From Gloeopeniophorella convolvens (taxonomy: Eukaryota; Basidiomycota; Agaricomycetes; Russulales): 64,000 nucleotides of DNA. The stretch lies in assembly GCA_022496205.1 (NCBI GenBank), contig WTXD01000092.1, positions 1 to 64,000 on the forward strand. The letters run 5' to 3'. The notes beneath the pieces were generated by a model that saw only the letters and a program-made list of their open reading frames with translations, ran no database searches and was not told the DNA's origin. A program made the translations under genes and the position numbers. Shown one piece after another: positions 10,840 through 23,800 of this stretch (within the stretch, counting starts at the first letter, position 1; every line of letters begins with the position of its first letter).

Positions 10840-11582
10840 CTACCGCGGATATGGATACAGCCAGTGCCCTTCAGACCTGAAACTGATATACCACTTTGGC
10901 TCTTGCTTAAGAAGTTGCGCTAACCTATTGACCTTGAACTGCGCCGGGCGCCCTTCGTACGACTCAGGGTCGTCCGTGCAGATGCGCAGAATCCACATGT
11001 CTTCGGCGTGCTCCCCGGATTCCAGAACAAGGTGGCTCTCGATATCTGGCACTTCTTCGCCTGGTTCCGGAGATGGTAGGATGGCAAAGTCGATCTCGAG
11101 CGGGATGGACGTTAGGGCCGTCATGTAGTAGAGTCCCATTATTACGCTCTCGCTCTGGTTGATGAACTTGCGCTTCAACCTCTCGAGATGGGGTTCGGTG
11201 ATGCTCTTCCCGATGGTGCTGATCCACTCCCTTGTGATGCGGCATCCAAACATCTGGTGATGGTTCTCGATAGGCTTTGGGAAGCGGATGTTGGCACGTC
11301 TGGAGAGCTCTGGGGTGATCTCCGGGAAGCATCGGCGCGCACGCTGCGTTCTCATAAGCACAAGTAACCTAGCGTGAGCCGAACGTTTCCTCACTTACCT
11401 CGAGAGACACGAGGTACATTTGCATCTCTGCCTTCTCCGGGTCAAGCTGAACTCCGCGTTTCAGTGGGAGTTCACAATCGTCCCCGGCATCATTGACCTG
11501 CCAAAGATAAGTCACGGACAATACCGTGGTTTGGTGAGGTACTTACTGTCGGGTGTTCAAGGCAAGTCTCGACGGTTTCCAT
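10840..11582 (-). CDS. Hypothetical protein, probably three exons
   Basis: Exon 1 (11547-11582, 12 codons, starts METVETC), a GT-AG intron, exon 2 (11399-11497, 33 codons, acidic) and a long exon 3 ending at the stop at 10840. Exon 3 encodes about 165 residues with sustained coding character (segments such as FPEITPELSRRANIRFPKP and HAEDMWILRIC) and a C-terminus rich in aromatic residues. Both introns have gtaagt donors. The phase of exon 2 does not match exon 3 by one base, so either an indel error is present or my boundary is wrong. A TATA-like element lies 43 bp upstream of the ATG. No family recognised; no signal peptide or membrane segment is visible. Confidence 0.6.
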
Positions 11583-11624
11583 TGGAGAATTGATGTTACG
11601 AAAGGCAAATGCAGAACGTGAGGG

Positions 11625-11633
11625 GTTTAAATA
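11625..11633 (-). promoter_or_regulatory. TATA-like box of the hypothetical gene
   Basis: TATTTAAAC on the minus strand, about 43 bp upstream of the ATG at 11582, a plausible core-promoter distance. Confidence 0.5.
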
Positions 11634-11639
11634 GGAAAT

Positions 11640-13300
11640 ACTTGTGGTCCCGTGGCGGAGCAGAGATCCGAGGCCCTGGGCGCGCAAGCGGAGGTGACAA
11701 GTTAAGGCAGCACTGTTCGGAAAGTTCAAGCTGCTTGGGCTTGAATGCGGCGCCAAGGGCGCACGTGCGCGACGCGTCCCGCGTCCTGACGCGGACGCGC
11801 TCTCACGTCCACCACCAGCCACCGTTGTGACCGTTTCGACATTCGGCGTCAGCCAAATCCGGCCCGATGTATGACCCGGGACGCGGGATGCGCGGGACCG
11901 GTCAGTGACCGGTCTGGGGGCTACTAAGCAGCCCACCGGCGCCGACCCCTCTTACACGCTCATCGTCAACGTCGATGGGTGCCGACTCCTCGGACGTTCA
12001 GCGCCTCTGCTTCAGCTTTACCACCACCATCGCGGCATACTTACGGACGGGCGTCCATCCTAGATGCTCTCACCTAATCGCAGTCAAACTCAATACCCCG
12101 TTCTTCGCTCCAACATCTCACTCCGAGATGGTGCCTTTTCGCCTGTGATACCGATTCGCAGTGTAATAGTGGTCTCATCAAGACATTAGCAAGATAACCG
12201 TCATGCGGGATTGAGGAAGGGATATCGACAGGGATTCACACCTGATCGCCAACCTGGTCACTAGCAGTCTGCAGCACCTGAGATGCGCTGTGGGCCAGAT
12301 TCCGCTCAGTGTGCGTACAACCAACTTCTCAGGATCTGATTTTATCCGACTTTCCCACCAGGATCCCCATGTAGCATCCTTCCGTGAGGTAGAGGGCCTC
12401 GCTGGAAGATCACAGAAGAGCACTCCTAAGTGCCGTCTGTAAGCGCTGCCTGAAGTGGAATGGCAACACGGGAAGTGCCTTCCACCGGCGGTGAGCTCCC
12501 TGTTCTGGTGGTGGCGCCATTATCCAACGGGTGACGCGTCCTATGGTCTATTGATACCGAGCTCTCCAAACCGCGATTCGCCGCAAGTGCGTTGTCTCAT
12601 CGTGACGCCACGCCTCGTCCATACACAGTCACAAGAACGTACCCCCCGACGTCGATTTGTGAAATAACGTACAATTGTGGTAAAATATCGGCGGCACGGA
12701 AGCATCACGCGTCGGCCGTGGGTGCAACTGTGGAGCATCTCTAGCTTAGGCGCTCATGGACCCGAGGAGGTAATCGTTCTGATGAGCTTAAATCTTAAGT
12801 CAGCAGGGAAGTCTCAGAACAAGCCTTGGGTCGGTTTCCTCCGAAAGCGACGTTTTGGTCTGATGTGCCGTACAATGCCCGCGCGTGGTCATTGTACTTG
12901 ACAGCGGAGCTTTCTTGGTTCCTGCACACCATGCTGAAGTGGAGCTCGCTTGTGAAACCCTCGTCCCCTCGGAGTTCTACGGGCAAGCAGCGAGGTCTCT
13001 ACAGTGCATGCTCCTCATTTATGATTGAATGTAGAACCACTGCCTTGCTCAGCTCACAGGACCACAGCCCCAAATCTCCTGATCCCGACTGTGGAGTCAC
13101 AGGGTTTCAGGAATCTGGTCGGTACTCTTACATGATTTATCGTTCTAAGTGACAGGTTGACGCAATTCACAGAATCTCTTGGGTAATTCTTGGCTTGCTG
13201 TCAAGCGCCGTTTCGAAGGACTGAACGAATTGAACGCGTCGATCTGATTCGTCAATCTCGGCCCCGCTCACTGATAGGTAACGCGAAGCTCGTAGTGGCT
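11640..13300. other. Intergenic, no supported gene
   Basis: Only short overlapping frames on both strands, without motifs or splice-linked exons. The first 200 bp are the upstream region of the minus-strand hypothetical gene. Confidence 0.6.
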
Positions 13301-13304
13301 GGCT

Positions 13305-13541
13305 ATGTTTCCCAGGATGGACGCGCTGCTCGACTGGGAGACTATTCTTTGGGAACTCAACGATCAAGACCCACATGCCTGGATTCAAACGCTAGTGGTT
13401 CAAGACGATCACTTGATTCGAGAAAGTTTTCGGTCACTTATCATGGCGATGACGAAAATCGTGAAGTCACTGTATGGAGAAGGTATTACCCAAGAGCCAA
13501 GACTGACATCTTTCCTCCGCACAGCACGTTTCGAACCGTGA
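13305..13541 (+). CDS. Small ORF of unknown function
   Basis: A 78-residue frame with plausible coding composition (for example ETILWELNDQDPHAW, followed by an amphipathic helix-like stretch and KSLYGEGITQEPRL). No signal peptide, domain or splice-linked neighbour exon was found. It could be a surviving exon of a decayed gene. It lies about 270 bp upstream of the secreted-protein gene, on the same strand. Confidence 0.25.
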   Translation: MFPRMDALLDWETILWELNDQDPHAWIQTLVVQDDHLIRESFRSLIMAMTKIVKSLYGEGITQEPRLTSFLRTARFEP

Positions 13542-13705
13542 GTGGCGGACAAGTGACGAGCGAGTGAGGAGCCATTTCGCACCGTGCCTTGGAAAGCACG
13601 CAACCGCAACAATACCGTGAGGTAGGTCCTGTCTCCTCGGAGGTAGGGCTACTCTGACTGACACGCAACACCGGTACCATGCCCATATTTGTGTTCTCAA
13701 ATTTG

Positions 13706-13714
13706 CATAAAAGG
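13706..13714 (+). promoter_or_regulatory. TATA box of the small secreted protein gene
   Basis: CATAAAAGG lies about 100 bp before the ATG at 13811; the interval between is a pyrimidine-rich CT leader typical of well-expressed fungal genes. Confidence 0.6.
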
Positions 13715-13810
13715 CGGACGAGTTCAACTCTCATTCCTCAGGCTCTTCACCAAGCTTTCAATCTTCAGGCTTTTCCCAAGCTTTCTCAACCGCCTCTCTA
13801 CTGCTCAGCA

Positions 13811-14550
13811 ATGTTCTCCATCGCCAAGATCGCCACTTTTGCCGTCCTCGCCCTCGGCACCTTCACCTCTGCTGTCCCAGTTGAGGAGCGCGGTGCGGAG
13901 AGCGGCCTGAAGGCTCGCCAGACTGACGCTACCTCGAGCGTTGCGTCCATCCTCAACGAGCTGGCGACCACACTTGGTCCCATTGCTGGTCAATTTTGTA
14001 GGCTTCCAACGTCGCTAAAGCATTTCCGAAGGAGACTGACACCATGTCCCACAGCGTCCTTGAACCCGTCCACTGCCTCTTCCAGCGATGTTAGCCCCAT
14101 CGTCAACAGCATCGTCAGCGAGATCAGCTCCTCGGCTGCCAAGATTCAGGCCCTTCCCGCTGGCACAAGCACCACGTCCGACACCCTCCAGCCTCTCGCC
14201 AACGTCTTCAGCGTGCGTTACTTGTGCAATCACCTACTTTCTTAGGGTTCAAGCTCATCGCTACTTTTAGGCTGCTCTGACCCCGGCTGCTCCTTTCGCT
14301 AAGTCTGCGTTCAGGCCTGCCTTCTCTCCCCTCGGGTGAGTTTTGTGTCGATGGTACATATAGGGATTACCTCGTGACTGACCTGTCCACCCTTAGCATC
14401 GCCCTCGGCAGCCTCCTGAACGTCGTTGTCCACCTCGTCGATGAGCTCCTTGTCGTCGTCAAGCTGACTCTCAACACTCTTCTCGGCGGTCTGATCGTCA
14501 CCCTCTCCGGCTTGAACTTTGTCGTCATTCTCGGCTTCCTCGGGATCTGA
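13811..14550 (+). CDS. Small secreted protein, SC15-like (four exons)
   Basis: Exons 13811-13997, 14055-14212, 14271-14335 and 14397-14550 join in phase to give 187 residues. Introns of 57, 58 and 61 nt all have GT-AG ends. The N-terminus is a clear signal peptide (FSIAKIATFAVLALGTFTSA) followed by a short acidic spacer with EER and KARQ, which resembles a propeptide cleavage site. The mature part lacks cysteine, is rich in Ser/Ala/Thr, and ends in a long hydrophobic Val/Leu repeat-like region. That layout resembles basidiomycete SC15-type fruiting-body or cell-wall proteins and excludes hydrophobins, which need eight cysteines. The pyrimidine-rich leader and TATA box suggest strong expression. 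The gene structure is seen directly; the family name is an inference from layout. Confidence 0.8.
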
Positions 14551-15457
14551 GATCTACCTCAAATCGAATAATACCCTCCTCATCTTTCGTACGTGCCCAT
14601 CAGGTGTTATCAATGCTGTCTTGTTCTAACATACGATAGCCCGTTCCGTGGCGTGGCTGTGGCGCGGAACCCATTCCTTAAAAGAACTTGCTAATCGGGA
14701 GAGATGGTCTGGGCCGGGTGGACGAACTCTAATTGATAACGGTGCTTCGGATTGAATTCCAAATTTGTTGTTTCGGCTTGGTTTGTACTTTTTGTCGAAG
14801 TTGTTGATAGTTACGTCAGCTCGAGTTGATATACGTTTGCCTTGAAGTATGGCGGCGAGCTCGACGTGAACATGTGTATGAGACCTCTTATGCACAATCT
14901 GGGCTTGTACCTCTTAGAAGTGCCTCTAAGCTCGCGTGGGGCCGTAATTTTGACACGCTGTAGTGGCAGACGGAGACTGCCCGATGTAAATGTACGGAGG
15001 GATTGATGTGATTGAGCCGAGGATTTCGAAGCCCCGACTTTCGAGTAAGCCGTCTGGTGATGACGCCAGGTCGGATTGGTCAACCGAACTGAATCCAACT
15101 GCCGTCGTATTCAAGACACGTTCATGGATAGTAGATATACTTCCAACAGTACATCTCCGCCATGTTTGAACTAGTTGTCCCATAATACGCAACGTAGCGA
15201 CGGCGGTCAGATCATCCGACACCGAAGATTCCTCCACCATGAGTAAATGGGGAATACTCGTGAATCCAGATCATGGAGTAGATACTTGATGTATTGATGT
15301 ATGTGACAGGTCATCCGACTCGCTCGTGATGCGTGATATGTGGTTATCCATCGTCAAGAGAAAAGAGGCCGAAGGATCTCTCCGAATGCAGACTGACAAC
15401 ATGTTATCAGCAATATCTAGGATTGTGAAGGCGTATCCAACACTCACTGGTGACTAC
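14551..15457. other. Intergenic, no supported gene
   Basis: 3' flank of the secreted-protein gene and downstream flank of the F-box gene. No domain or splice-linked exons; only short frames. Confidence 0.55.
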
Positions 15458-17241
15458 CTATTGTGAGTATGAACGGACCGGAATACCGTTACGGTAAACA
15501 TTTGGCACGATCTCGGACAACACGTCCAGGTTGCTGATGTCGCTGACAAGGCAACCGGAAAGGTCGAGCTGTTGTATCTGGGAAACGGCCTTCTCCCGCC
15601 ACTGGAGCGCGGAAAGGAAGGTGTCGATGTTCAAGGGTGCGAACCTGGACTCCTTCCTAAAGTCGACGCCGACTACGAGGATACGCTGAAGATTAGGGAA
15701 AAGGATTGTACTCTGCTGGGAGCCGAAAGCGAGAGCGGTAGATGGAGCGGTGTTGCCTTGGCCGGATCCCGTCTCCCCTGTGCCCCCTGGTCCTTCGATC
15801 GGCGCCAAATGAGGTAGGATAGTCGCAGCTCCGTTTCCTTGGATATTCAGAGCCTTCACTTTTTGGCATCGGCCAAGCATATCCGCCCAGCCCAGCGGGA
15901 AGCGAGTGAGACCTTGAGCTTCCACACACAAGGACTGCACATCGGTCAGGGGTAATCCGTGGAAAAGTTGCGGAAAGACCAGCTTGATTTCGGAGTCGTC
16001 GGTCCAGGAAAACTCAAGGCGAAGATCTACGTCGGACGGTTCGCGATGGGCCTTGAAAACATCATCCCGGTAACTGTGTTCCAGGCTCGGAAGCGGGGCC
16101 CATCGTCCGACTATCTCCATGGAGGAGCCGGAGTCGCTCAGTGCGAAACTCTGGAATTGCGCTGCATCGGCTTGAGCGTAATGAGTCAGAATCGAGGGTA
16201 GGATCGAGGTTGGCTCTGTCCTCGGGAAGATAGAGCACTTCTGGAGAACCAGATTAATCCTTGTTGAAGCGGGAATTTTGAGGGAGCCAAAGACAACCGC
16301 AACGTCAGCAGGGGGCCCTGCAAGGGAAAGATACTCGAGGTACGGGAGATGCACCACTCGGCGATGGGCGGAAAGCAGAGGGATGACAGCGCGAGGAAGG
16401 CATTGGTCGAGGTCCAGGAAGTCGAGAGCTGGACTGCCATGTAGAACGTCCAGCAAGCGATTCAGGGTGGAGTGCGGAGATTCGGTTAATCCGAAGTCAA
16501 CGGCCCTGACATCCAAGTGGGTAAGCAGAGGCGCATCTGGAAAGCACCTCCAAGGAATAAAGACGTAGTTGAGAGTGATTGCGGTGAGGTTGGGCGCGCA
16601 GCCTCCAAAGAGGACCTCGTTGGAAGGCACAACGGGCTCCATTTTGGTATTTTCGCCCCACGTTAGACGCAGTCCCCTTAACAGCGGGGCAGGGCAACCG
16701 AGGATGCTCTTCACTGTAGGATCGGTGTCAGAGTATACCGTCAAGGATAATCTGGTTGTGCGAAGAAGATCAGGGATCAGCTTGAAAGCGTTCGACAATG
16801 GCTCGTGCGCGTGCGGAAGCGAAAGAATGAGTGGGCCTTTCCGGAACGCACGATCATCTCTGCAGCCCACTGCATGCCCAGCCCGAAGGCTATACGACTC
16901 CAAAGTGCTGGACTCTTGAGCGCAAGCAGTCGCCAGGCCCGGCAGACATGTGTCGCTTTGATCCAGCCCAGCTCCCCCGTTTCGGGCGGTTCCTCAACAG
17001 AGAGGGCGAAGAACACTGAAAGGAGGGCCACGGACGGCAGAGCCGAAACAGGTAACAGTGCATTTTGTTGCGACTTGAGAGAAAGGAGTTGTAAAGAAAG
17101 GTCTGCCAATTCCTTGTCAACGAGTGCGCGTGCCTCAGCAAAGGGGTCAGCGCCGCTGGGAGAGAATTGCTCCAAGAGATTATGGGAAGAGGGTTGCATG
17201 GCGATCTCAGCTTCTGGTGTGCTAAGAGAAGAAATCAGCAT
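15458..17241 (-). CDS. F-box-like protein, tailless type, one apparent frameshift
   Basis: The first 138 residues (ATG 17241) carry a helical segment, then the F-box-like motif (LPSVALLSVFFAL, GWIKATHVCRAWR). The frame shifts near 16833-16835; the following ORF (to 15458) continues with LILSLPHAHEPLS and a long LRR-like region ending YRNGIPVRSYSQ. One extra C in the CCC run at the shift restores the alignment with the intact relative at 61716-63653 (APLIL against VPLTI). The gene is therefore either freshly broken or intact with an assembly error. Expected role: SCF substrate adaptor, substrate unknown. No introns are visible and there is no acidic tail, unlike the 17840-19865 type. Confidence 0.8.
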
Positions 17242-17839
17242 GTCTTGGGGACACCGCTAGCTTTATAGATTTACCTTCGCCGCGTACTCGAGAGCGTGGT
17301 CAGAAATAGTGACAGTGGGCAACGACGGAATGTCGGAAGATTAGATGTCGTCGTTGATGTGAACTTAAGCTTGTTTGGATCGGGTTATTAGAGCTATGAG
17401 TTTCCGGCACTTGTGCACGCGCTCAGTAAGCTTGTTAAATGCAGGAGACCCAGCACCAGTCCCGGTGAGTTGATAGAAGCCAGCCTTCTGCAGTACTTTT
17501 CTGAAAGAGCGCGCCGGACGCGTCGAGTGGACTGTAGCATTGACGACAATGACTAATCAATCACGTGTTTCAGGAGTCGACAATTACCCGGAGTAACCGG
17601 CGCATAGCACCGGCTTCGAGGACACGACCTGGCCCACGGCGCGGAGCAAGCCGTAGCACTCCTTACATGCCCCCGCGGAACTCTTCTGTTCAGAAGTTAC
17701 ATGCAACTACAACATAAGACACTTCGAAGGGAACTCGGGCAGCCCGATATGCCTCCCATCGCACTTGCGCACTAAATCACTGCTAAGATATTCTCCAGAT
17801 AGCAATAAGCGCACTGCGCAGCCTCGCACAACCCGCATC
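17242..17839. other. Intergenic between two F-box loci
   Basis: 5' flank of the 15458-17241 gene; from 17640 onward it is the downstream flank shared with the duplicated locus at 31-231. No gene seen. Confidence 0.6.
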
Positions 17840-20367
17840 TTATTCCCCGCCCGGTGGGCTTCGGGGGGCTCCTTCCGGGGCTGAGCCTTCATCCAATGAT
17901 TCTTCCTCTTCCGATGAATTCGTTAATGAACCATCATCCGACATATCTTCGTCCGATGGGTATACGTCCGAGGAAACCTCGTCATTAGACGAGCCTTCAT
18001 CCGACCCGTCAAGCCCGGGATATCCTGATGACGTCTTCAGCGCACGGTGGACTCATCGACGAATCCCACTCACGTCGTTTAGCTCCATCCCAGGAGAAAT
18101 CCGGCACAAGCTTTTTGAGGCAATCCAGATTCTGCCGGCTCTTGAATGTGCACCGCTTGATGCGAAGCTTCTCGACAGGGAAACCGCGCTGACGACGTTG
18201 TTCGAGTATCGTCTCGAGATGTTGTATCGGTGTACTCGGAGCAAGGGGTGTCGGCTTCTTGAAGTTCAGTTCGTGGGCAAGGAGTCGGCGGAGCTGAGGA
18301 AAGAGGGGGCGCCCCATAGTGCGAACTGAGGGAGAGATGTTTGACGCGTCACCTCCATGGGTGCCCCCTCCATCGTCCTCGGATGCCATATGGTTGCCTC
18401 CTGATGAGGCGTCGTTCTCCACGTCGGCCATCAGCTCGAGAAGCTCGAACCCATGTCGCCCCATCACGTTGAGCGTGGTGACCTTGTTGCATCTTCCAAA
18501 AAGCTCCACCCAATCCATCGGGGCGACATCGTCAGCATGGACATGGAGACACCGAAGATCCAAGGGCAACTTTGAAATCAGAAGGCTCAGTACCGAAAAG
18601 AACCTCTGGAATCGAAGGCCTCGAACATATGTTCAATTCCGCGTCTGATCTCGATGAGCGTCATAGAATTCCCACGAAGACAGGAAATCGAACTCGTCTT
18701 GTAACGTGCGCCGCACAACGACCTCCGTGAAAGCCTCGTCGATGTCGAGATACGGGGTCATCAGGCTCAGGCTCTGAAACGGTCTCGAATCAGGCTTGCA
18801 GAAGCGCTCGAAAATCAAGGAAGGATGAGTTCGGATCGCTCTTGTCCCTATCCCAACCCCGGCAAACGAGTCTGAGGGGGCCGAGGAGGTATTTCCAGTC
18901 CTTGAAGGACGTCGCGGATATCCATGGTTGCTCCTCCGAGTGAGAGATATCGCAGTTCCTCGAGATGCACGATGGGTAGGTTGGCCAACGAGCGACGGGA
19001 TGCCGGCTCATCAATGCAACCATCGAGAACAAGGTGCACCAGACCTGGACAGTTACCCAAGACGCTGAACAGATGGCTCAGTGGAGAGCCGAATCCTTCC
19101 TCTTCCGGAGTAACCACATCTAAGCTAGTCAGGGAGTAGTGGGCGAGATGCTTCCAGGGTATGAAGACTTGATTCAGGTCTACATGGCGCAATTCGGGTG
19201 CGTTTCCCCAAACAGCAAAAATCGTCCGGTAGCTCGAGTTTTGTCCACCATTGGCCCTCTGCTGGCGCTGGAAGATTGAGAGCTCCACTAACGTGGGTGC
19301 GGGTACACGCAGAGTCTTCCTCAGCGCCTTGCTATTCGACTGCAGCTCGAGGGACAGGTACGATGGATGGGAAAAGGGTTGGGAGTTGGTCGTCATGGGG
19401 GATGAAGGGTCCGGCGATGTCATATCCAGAGGTAATCCCCGAGCGCGAGAGGTTATCTCTTCGGCCCAGCGTGGCCAAGATGGCGTTCACCCTTTGCCAG
19501 AGAAGAGGATTGTTGATGGTAGCATCGCGCCACGCTTGACAAACATGGGTGGCTTTGATCCAGCCCAGGTCTCCAGGGCCGGGTTGGTCTACGGCTGCTA
19601 GGATAATGAAAATGGATGCGAGGATTTCGGCAGGTAGAGTCGAGATGGGAAGCAGGGCATTGTGTCTCGTTTTGAGTAGACGGATGCGCTCGGATAGTGC
19701 GTCCACCTCCTGCGAAACGGCTGCGTGGGCGGCAGACAGCATATTGGCATGGCTTGCCACAGGCGGCATCCCAGAGTCTGATAAGTGGTGAGTTGGAGGA
19801 TGATGGAGGCACCGTCGGGGATTGATGAGTGCTGTATTGCAAAACTTGCCATAATATATAATCATTGAGTGACTCGTTCTACAACCGAGACAGGAAGTTG
19901 GGCTGACCTTTGCTACTCAGAGGCGTGCAGGTATGAGGCCGACGCACAGCGAACCGACGTCGCCGGACCGATTGGGGAGTGAGTAGATTCGGCTGGCTGT
20001 AGCGGACAATAGCTAGCGCTGGCGCCGCTCAGGCGGTGTCTGCCGTGCCAAACTCGGAAATGCTGAGCCTAAATTAGTGGTGGTAATTGAAAGAGACGTG
20101 CCCGACGAGGGAGAAAATTGCAATAGTGCGGCGCTGAGCTACTGGCTGTGGGTGGCACGCGCGCTGGACAGAGTCTATCTCGGAGAGTCGGAGTGGCAGC
20201 CTCAAATTGGAGCTGGTCTTTCATCGGCGTGACCGGTTGACCGGCCGCACCGGGCTGTGGCCTGTCCGAGACGCGTCAGTGGCCGCGTTGCAACAACGTC
20301 GCGACGCGCGACGCGTCGATACCTACGTAACTCCGGTGGCTCGGTCCGCAGTCCGGCTCGGAACTGC
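17640..20367. repeat. Segmental duplication, copy 2 (F-box locus, uninterrupted)
   Basis: Same orientation as copy 1 (31-8572). It preserves the pre-insertion sequence at both retroelement sites: CTTGA once at 18141-18145, and the solo-LTR site near 18161. Collinearity ends near gcagtccggctcggaact at about 20367. Confidence 0.85.
17840..19865 (-). pseudogene. F-box-like protein gene, copy 2, several frameshifts
   Basis: A close paralogue of the 232-8073 gene. The N-terminal part (from 19865, or ATG 19769) has an intact F-box-like motif (LPAEILASIFIIL, HVCQAWRDA). Compared with copy 1 the frame then breaks at about 19470-19485 (two one-base losses), 19205-19225, 18825 and 18610, with both homopolymer and non-homopolymer indels, so this is probably a genuine pseudogene. 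The C-terminal frame is readable to an intron (gtgagtggg...catcag, about 18036-18084), after which an acidic exon rich in Ser/Asp/Glu ends at the stop at 17840-17842. That splice-joined acidic tail is shared with copy 1 and with the 59221 gene. Confidence 0.85.
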
Positions 20368-20814
20368 CACCATCCGAAAACCGAGCTCGGGATGGATTCA
20401 GCAATCGCAATCGCGACGTGCCAAAATGACCTCTATTCCTATTCACGAAGTTGGCCAACTAGACCGTGTACCACCAGGCTCTCGCCATTCGGCTTCTGGG
20501 GACGTTGTATTGGACGCGTCTGCGCCCCAGAAAGGTACGCTCTTCGTGGTACTCAGGCTAGAGAAACACTGTTGACCTTGGCAGTGCGGATGAATATTGG
20601 CGGTCTGTCGCTGCTCCCCGTCTGAAGTGCCTGGAGATGTCTGCTCTTCGCTTTCATGTCAGGACTCGCGTGCGCGACTACAGTCACACGATCCCTTCAG
20701 TTCCAATAAGGCACAGACTATTCAGAGCTTGCTTCCAAGAAACTGACACGGTGAGAGTCGCGCGAGCGGCGGCGAGCTCCAGACTGCGCTTACATAAGCC
20801 AATGCCTATTCGGA
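20368..20814. other. Intergenic, no supported gene
   Basis: Short frames only, between the end of the F-box duplication and the start of the inverted-duplication arm. Confidence 0.5.
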
Positions 20815-23800
20815 TCATTGGTCAATTCTTCAACGCAGATACTTAGCGCTGCAGTCTCGCGCGGCGAACAATGGAGCGGATGTAGCTCGCAGACTCCGAT
20901 GGGATATGTTTTGTTATACAAGCAGCCACTGCTGCTACCTTGTCCACCAGATCTCGGCGCTAACAGGTCCCCCTGGGTTACGCGGTCTCTGCAACAACAT
21001 TCGTAAGCGCGCACAAGCAACATTTCAGGATACTAACCGATCATCATTGTCTCATATTGCCAGCGCCGTGCGATAGTCTATAATCTTGCTCTCGCTGTCA
21101 TCGCTCGACGTCATTCCTATCCGGTTGAGAGAAAATCTCTCGGCCGTGTGGGCGGGACGGATGGTGAATCTAGGATCAGGCGTCGTACGTATGGACGACT
21201 CTGACGCATCACGAATGGAGATTCGGTTGTTCAGCGTGACGAGAAGAGTGTTGGAGTACCTTCACAAAAAGGTGGCTCAAACGGTGGCAGACCAAAGAGG
21301 GAAAAAGTGCTTACAGCTTCCCTAGAACTGCCACCCTACGTCGTGTCATAAGCAAACATTATGTGGTGGATAGAGCGGCGAACGCATACGGGCATGTAAA
21401 CCAGTTCTTGTCCTATTCCAGTATTTAGCTTATCCTATGGGCGGGGCGCGCCCGAGAAAGACGTACAGGGAACATGGCGACCATGGACAACGTTGTAACG
21501 CCGACGATAGCTGTAGAAATATTAAGAAGTGCATATACTAGAGGTATCAGAATGATTTACTGGTCAATGCGTTTGTCTCAACTGTCAGTCTGACGATCAT
21601 TGTGATGGCGCGATCGCTGAGCAGGTTCCCGTTTACCGCTTGCCGTGTCAGCTATAATTCAACATGATTCTGTCAGCCTGCATGGAAAGCATGAGGGGGA
21701 GTAGGGCATACGTAGTAGACCATAGACGTTGCGATCAAGAGGTCAGATAAAGTGTTGCCCATGAGCCAGGTCTACGTGATAGTGAGTCGCTTGGTTCAAT
21801 GGCTCGAACAGGCGCCATCGAAGTCAACATACTATCATTTCGAGCTTCAGAATCCGTCCAGTAGGAAACTTGCCGCGGATAGCACCCTGATCGGGTGAGC
21901 CTGGATCGTGGTAGCATACGGTGGTCGACTTACTTGGATACCAGCGAAGAATGCCCCTACGCCACCCATAATAGAGAGCTACATACGAAGGTCAGGGCAG
22001 CACCCCGAAAAGGAAGCTCTATGTGTACTTACCAGACAAATTATGGCACACGAATGCCAAGCAGCTTTCTTTCCACCTAGTAGCCAGATACGGTACGAGA
22101 AGAATAACTGGACGGTCATGGAAATGGCGCCACCGATCATGGGTGTGTCATATGGAGAAGCGTAGGGATTTGCGAGGCGCTCCATGTTGCCGAATCCCGA
22201 GACAAACCAATAATAGAGGTCTGCACCACTGAGAGTCGTCTGCAGTGTCTCCAACAAGAGAACGCTATATACTGTGAACAGTTATCTGGCAGTGGTCCGG
22301 GACGGTACATAATTTGGAAGCATACCTAGTATTTTGATAACCTCCCGTCTCCTGGGAAGTTGTAACTGTATACATCTTATTTCGCCGACGTAAGCGATGA
22401 TGAGACTAGGAAAGCAAAGCCGAGCTCACAGACTTGGACCACCAACACTCCGTACAGCGCCCAGTTCCAGAGCATCCCGAGAAGCTATTGAGGGAGATGG
22501 CTAATGTCTGGAATATCAGGTGAATAAGAACGCGCACAAGTGGGGCTGTTCTGAAAGGAAGGATCAGTCCGGTATACGTAGGGCAGGGAATCAAGACTCG
22601 CATCTCGGAGATATTGGGGGGGATTCCAGCAGCAGTCGACATGCTTGGACCTCTTCGCGGTTAGCAGGGATAGCCTACGGTGTCGGATGTATCGCTTTGG
22701 CGTTTTGCCTCTATGGCGAAGAGGGGCTGCGCGGACGGGTCTACGCTTCTTTTTATACCCGACCATCGTGGGTCCCGCAGACTTGTACATTCCATACCTG
22801 CAAGAACCAGTAAGGAACCATCTAACAACTATGATCAGTCCTCACGGCCCTCGAGCACAGCCTGGGGTATGAACAAACGGACTATACCAATGAGGGGGAA
22901 CTCGTAGCGTGTGGGCAAGCACAGCGCTCCAAGCACTCTGGGAGACAGCTGTCCTCGCCGTTTCTCATAACAGCTAGGAGTCGTGTATTGCCTTGGTTGT
23001 GGCAAGGTGTGGTGTGGCAAGGCTACTATATCCCGTGGCATGCCAGTTCGGATTGTCGTGCCCAGGCGCTTAGCGAAGAACAAATAAATGCAAATACTGG
23101 TGATCTCGCCACAGATTGATCGATTGTCATCAATCTGGCCAGGTGCAGACCGTTGTCGCGTTAATTGCATTGGAACTCATGAGGGTTCGTTATCATCGGC
23201 GCCGTACGTCAATCCCGCAATCAAGTCTATCTACCTCGCCGATCCTCCTAGCTTTGTCTGTTTGTCACTCCATTGGCTGTGTCGACATCCTCTGGTCAGT
23301 TCCTCATCTATTGGCTGGCCGAGAAGTTTCTCATTGAAGTCACGGAGAATTTAGATTGTTTGTCTTCCAGGGCCTCGTGAGAGTGTCATAAAAAGATTGA
23401 AGAATGTCAAGGTGGCTCTGATCCTGTTGGGGGCGATGTGATATCAACAATCATACAGTGGCTGATCATTCGGCCCTGGGAATAATAGTCCGTGAACGTG
23501 TATGCTGGTGTCTTTGCTGAGTGCTCATCCATCCCCAGCGGGTCGGCGCGTATTTGGCTCCGAGTAAGTAGGAACAATCGGGATGACACCCTCGGCGAGT
23601 CCTCACAGCGCTCGAGTTTTCCTTCTTTTCGTTTTTACGAGCACGTATTTTGGTAAGTTCTTTGAGACAATGACTCTAGCTTGGCTCGCGTTTTCACCTT
23701 TATCCAGCACGATATCGACAACATTACCATGAGCTCCGTTCGAAATATCAAGTTATGTCTCCAGGATTGCCATAATCATCGGTTCTGCAACGCAGCTTCG

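Noticed and set aside
13811..14550. Hydrophobin
   Set aside because: Small, secreted and hydrophobic, but the mature protein lacks the eight cysteines that define hydrophobins.
15137..15150. Reverse complement of TGTTGGAAGTATA, the start of the copia LTR
   Set aside because: Only 13 bases match and the similarity does not continue; probably chance.
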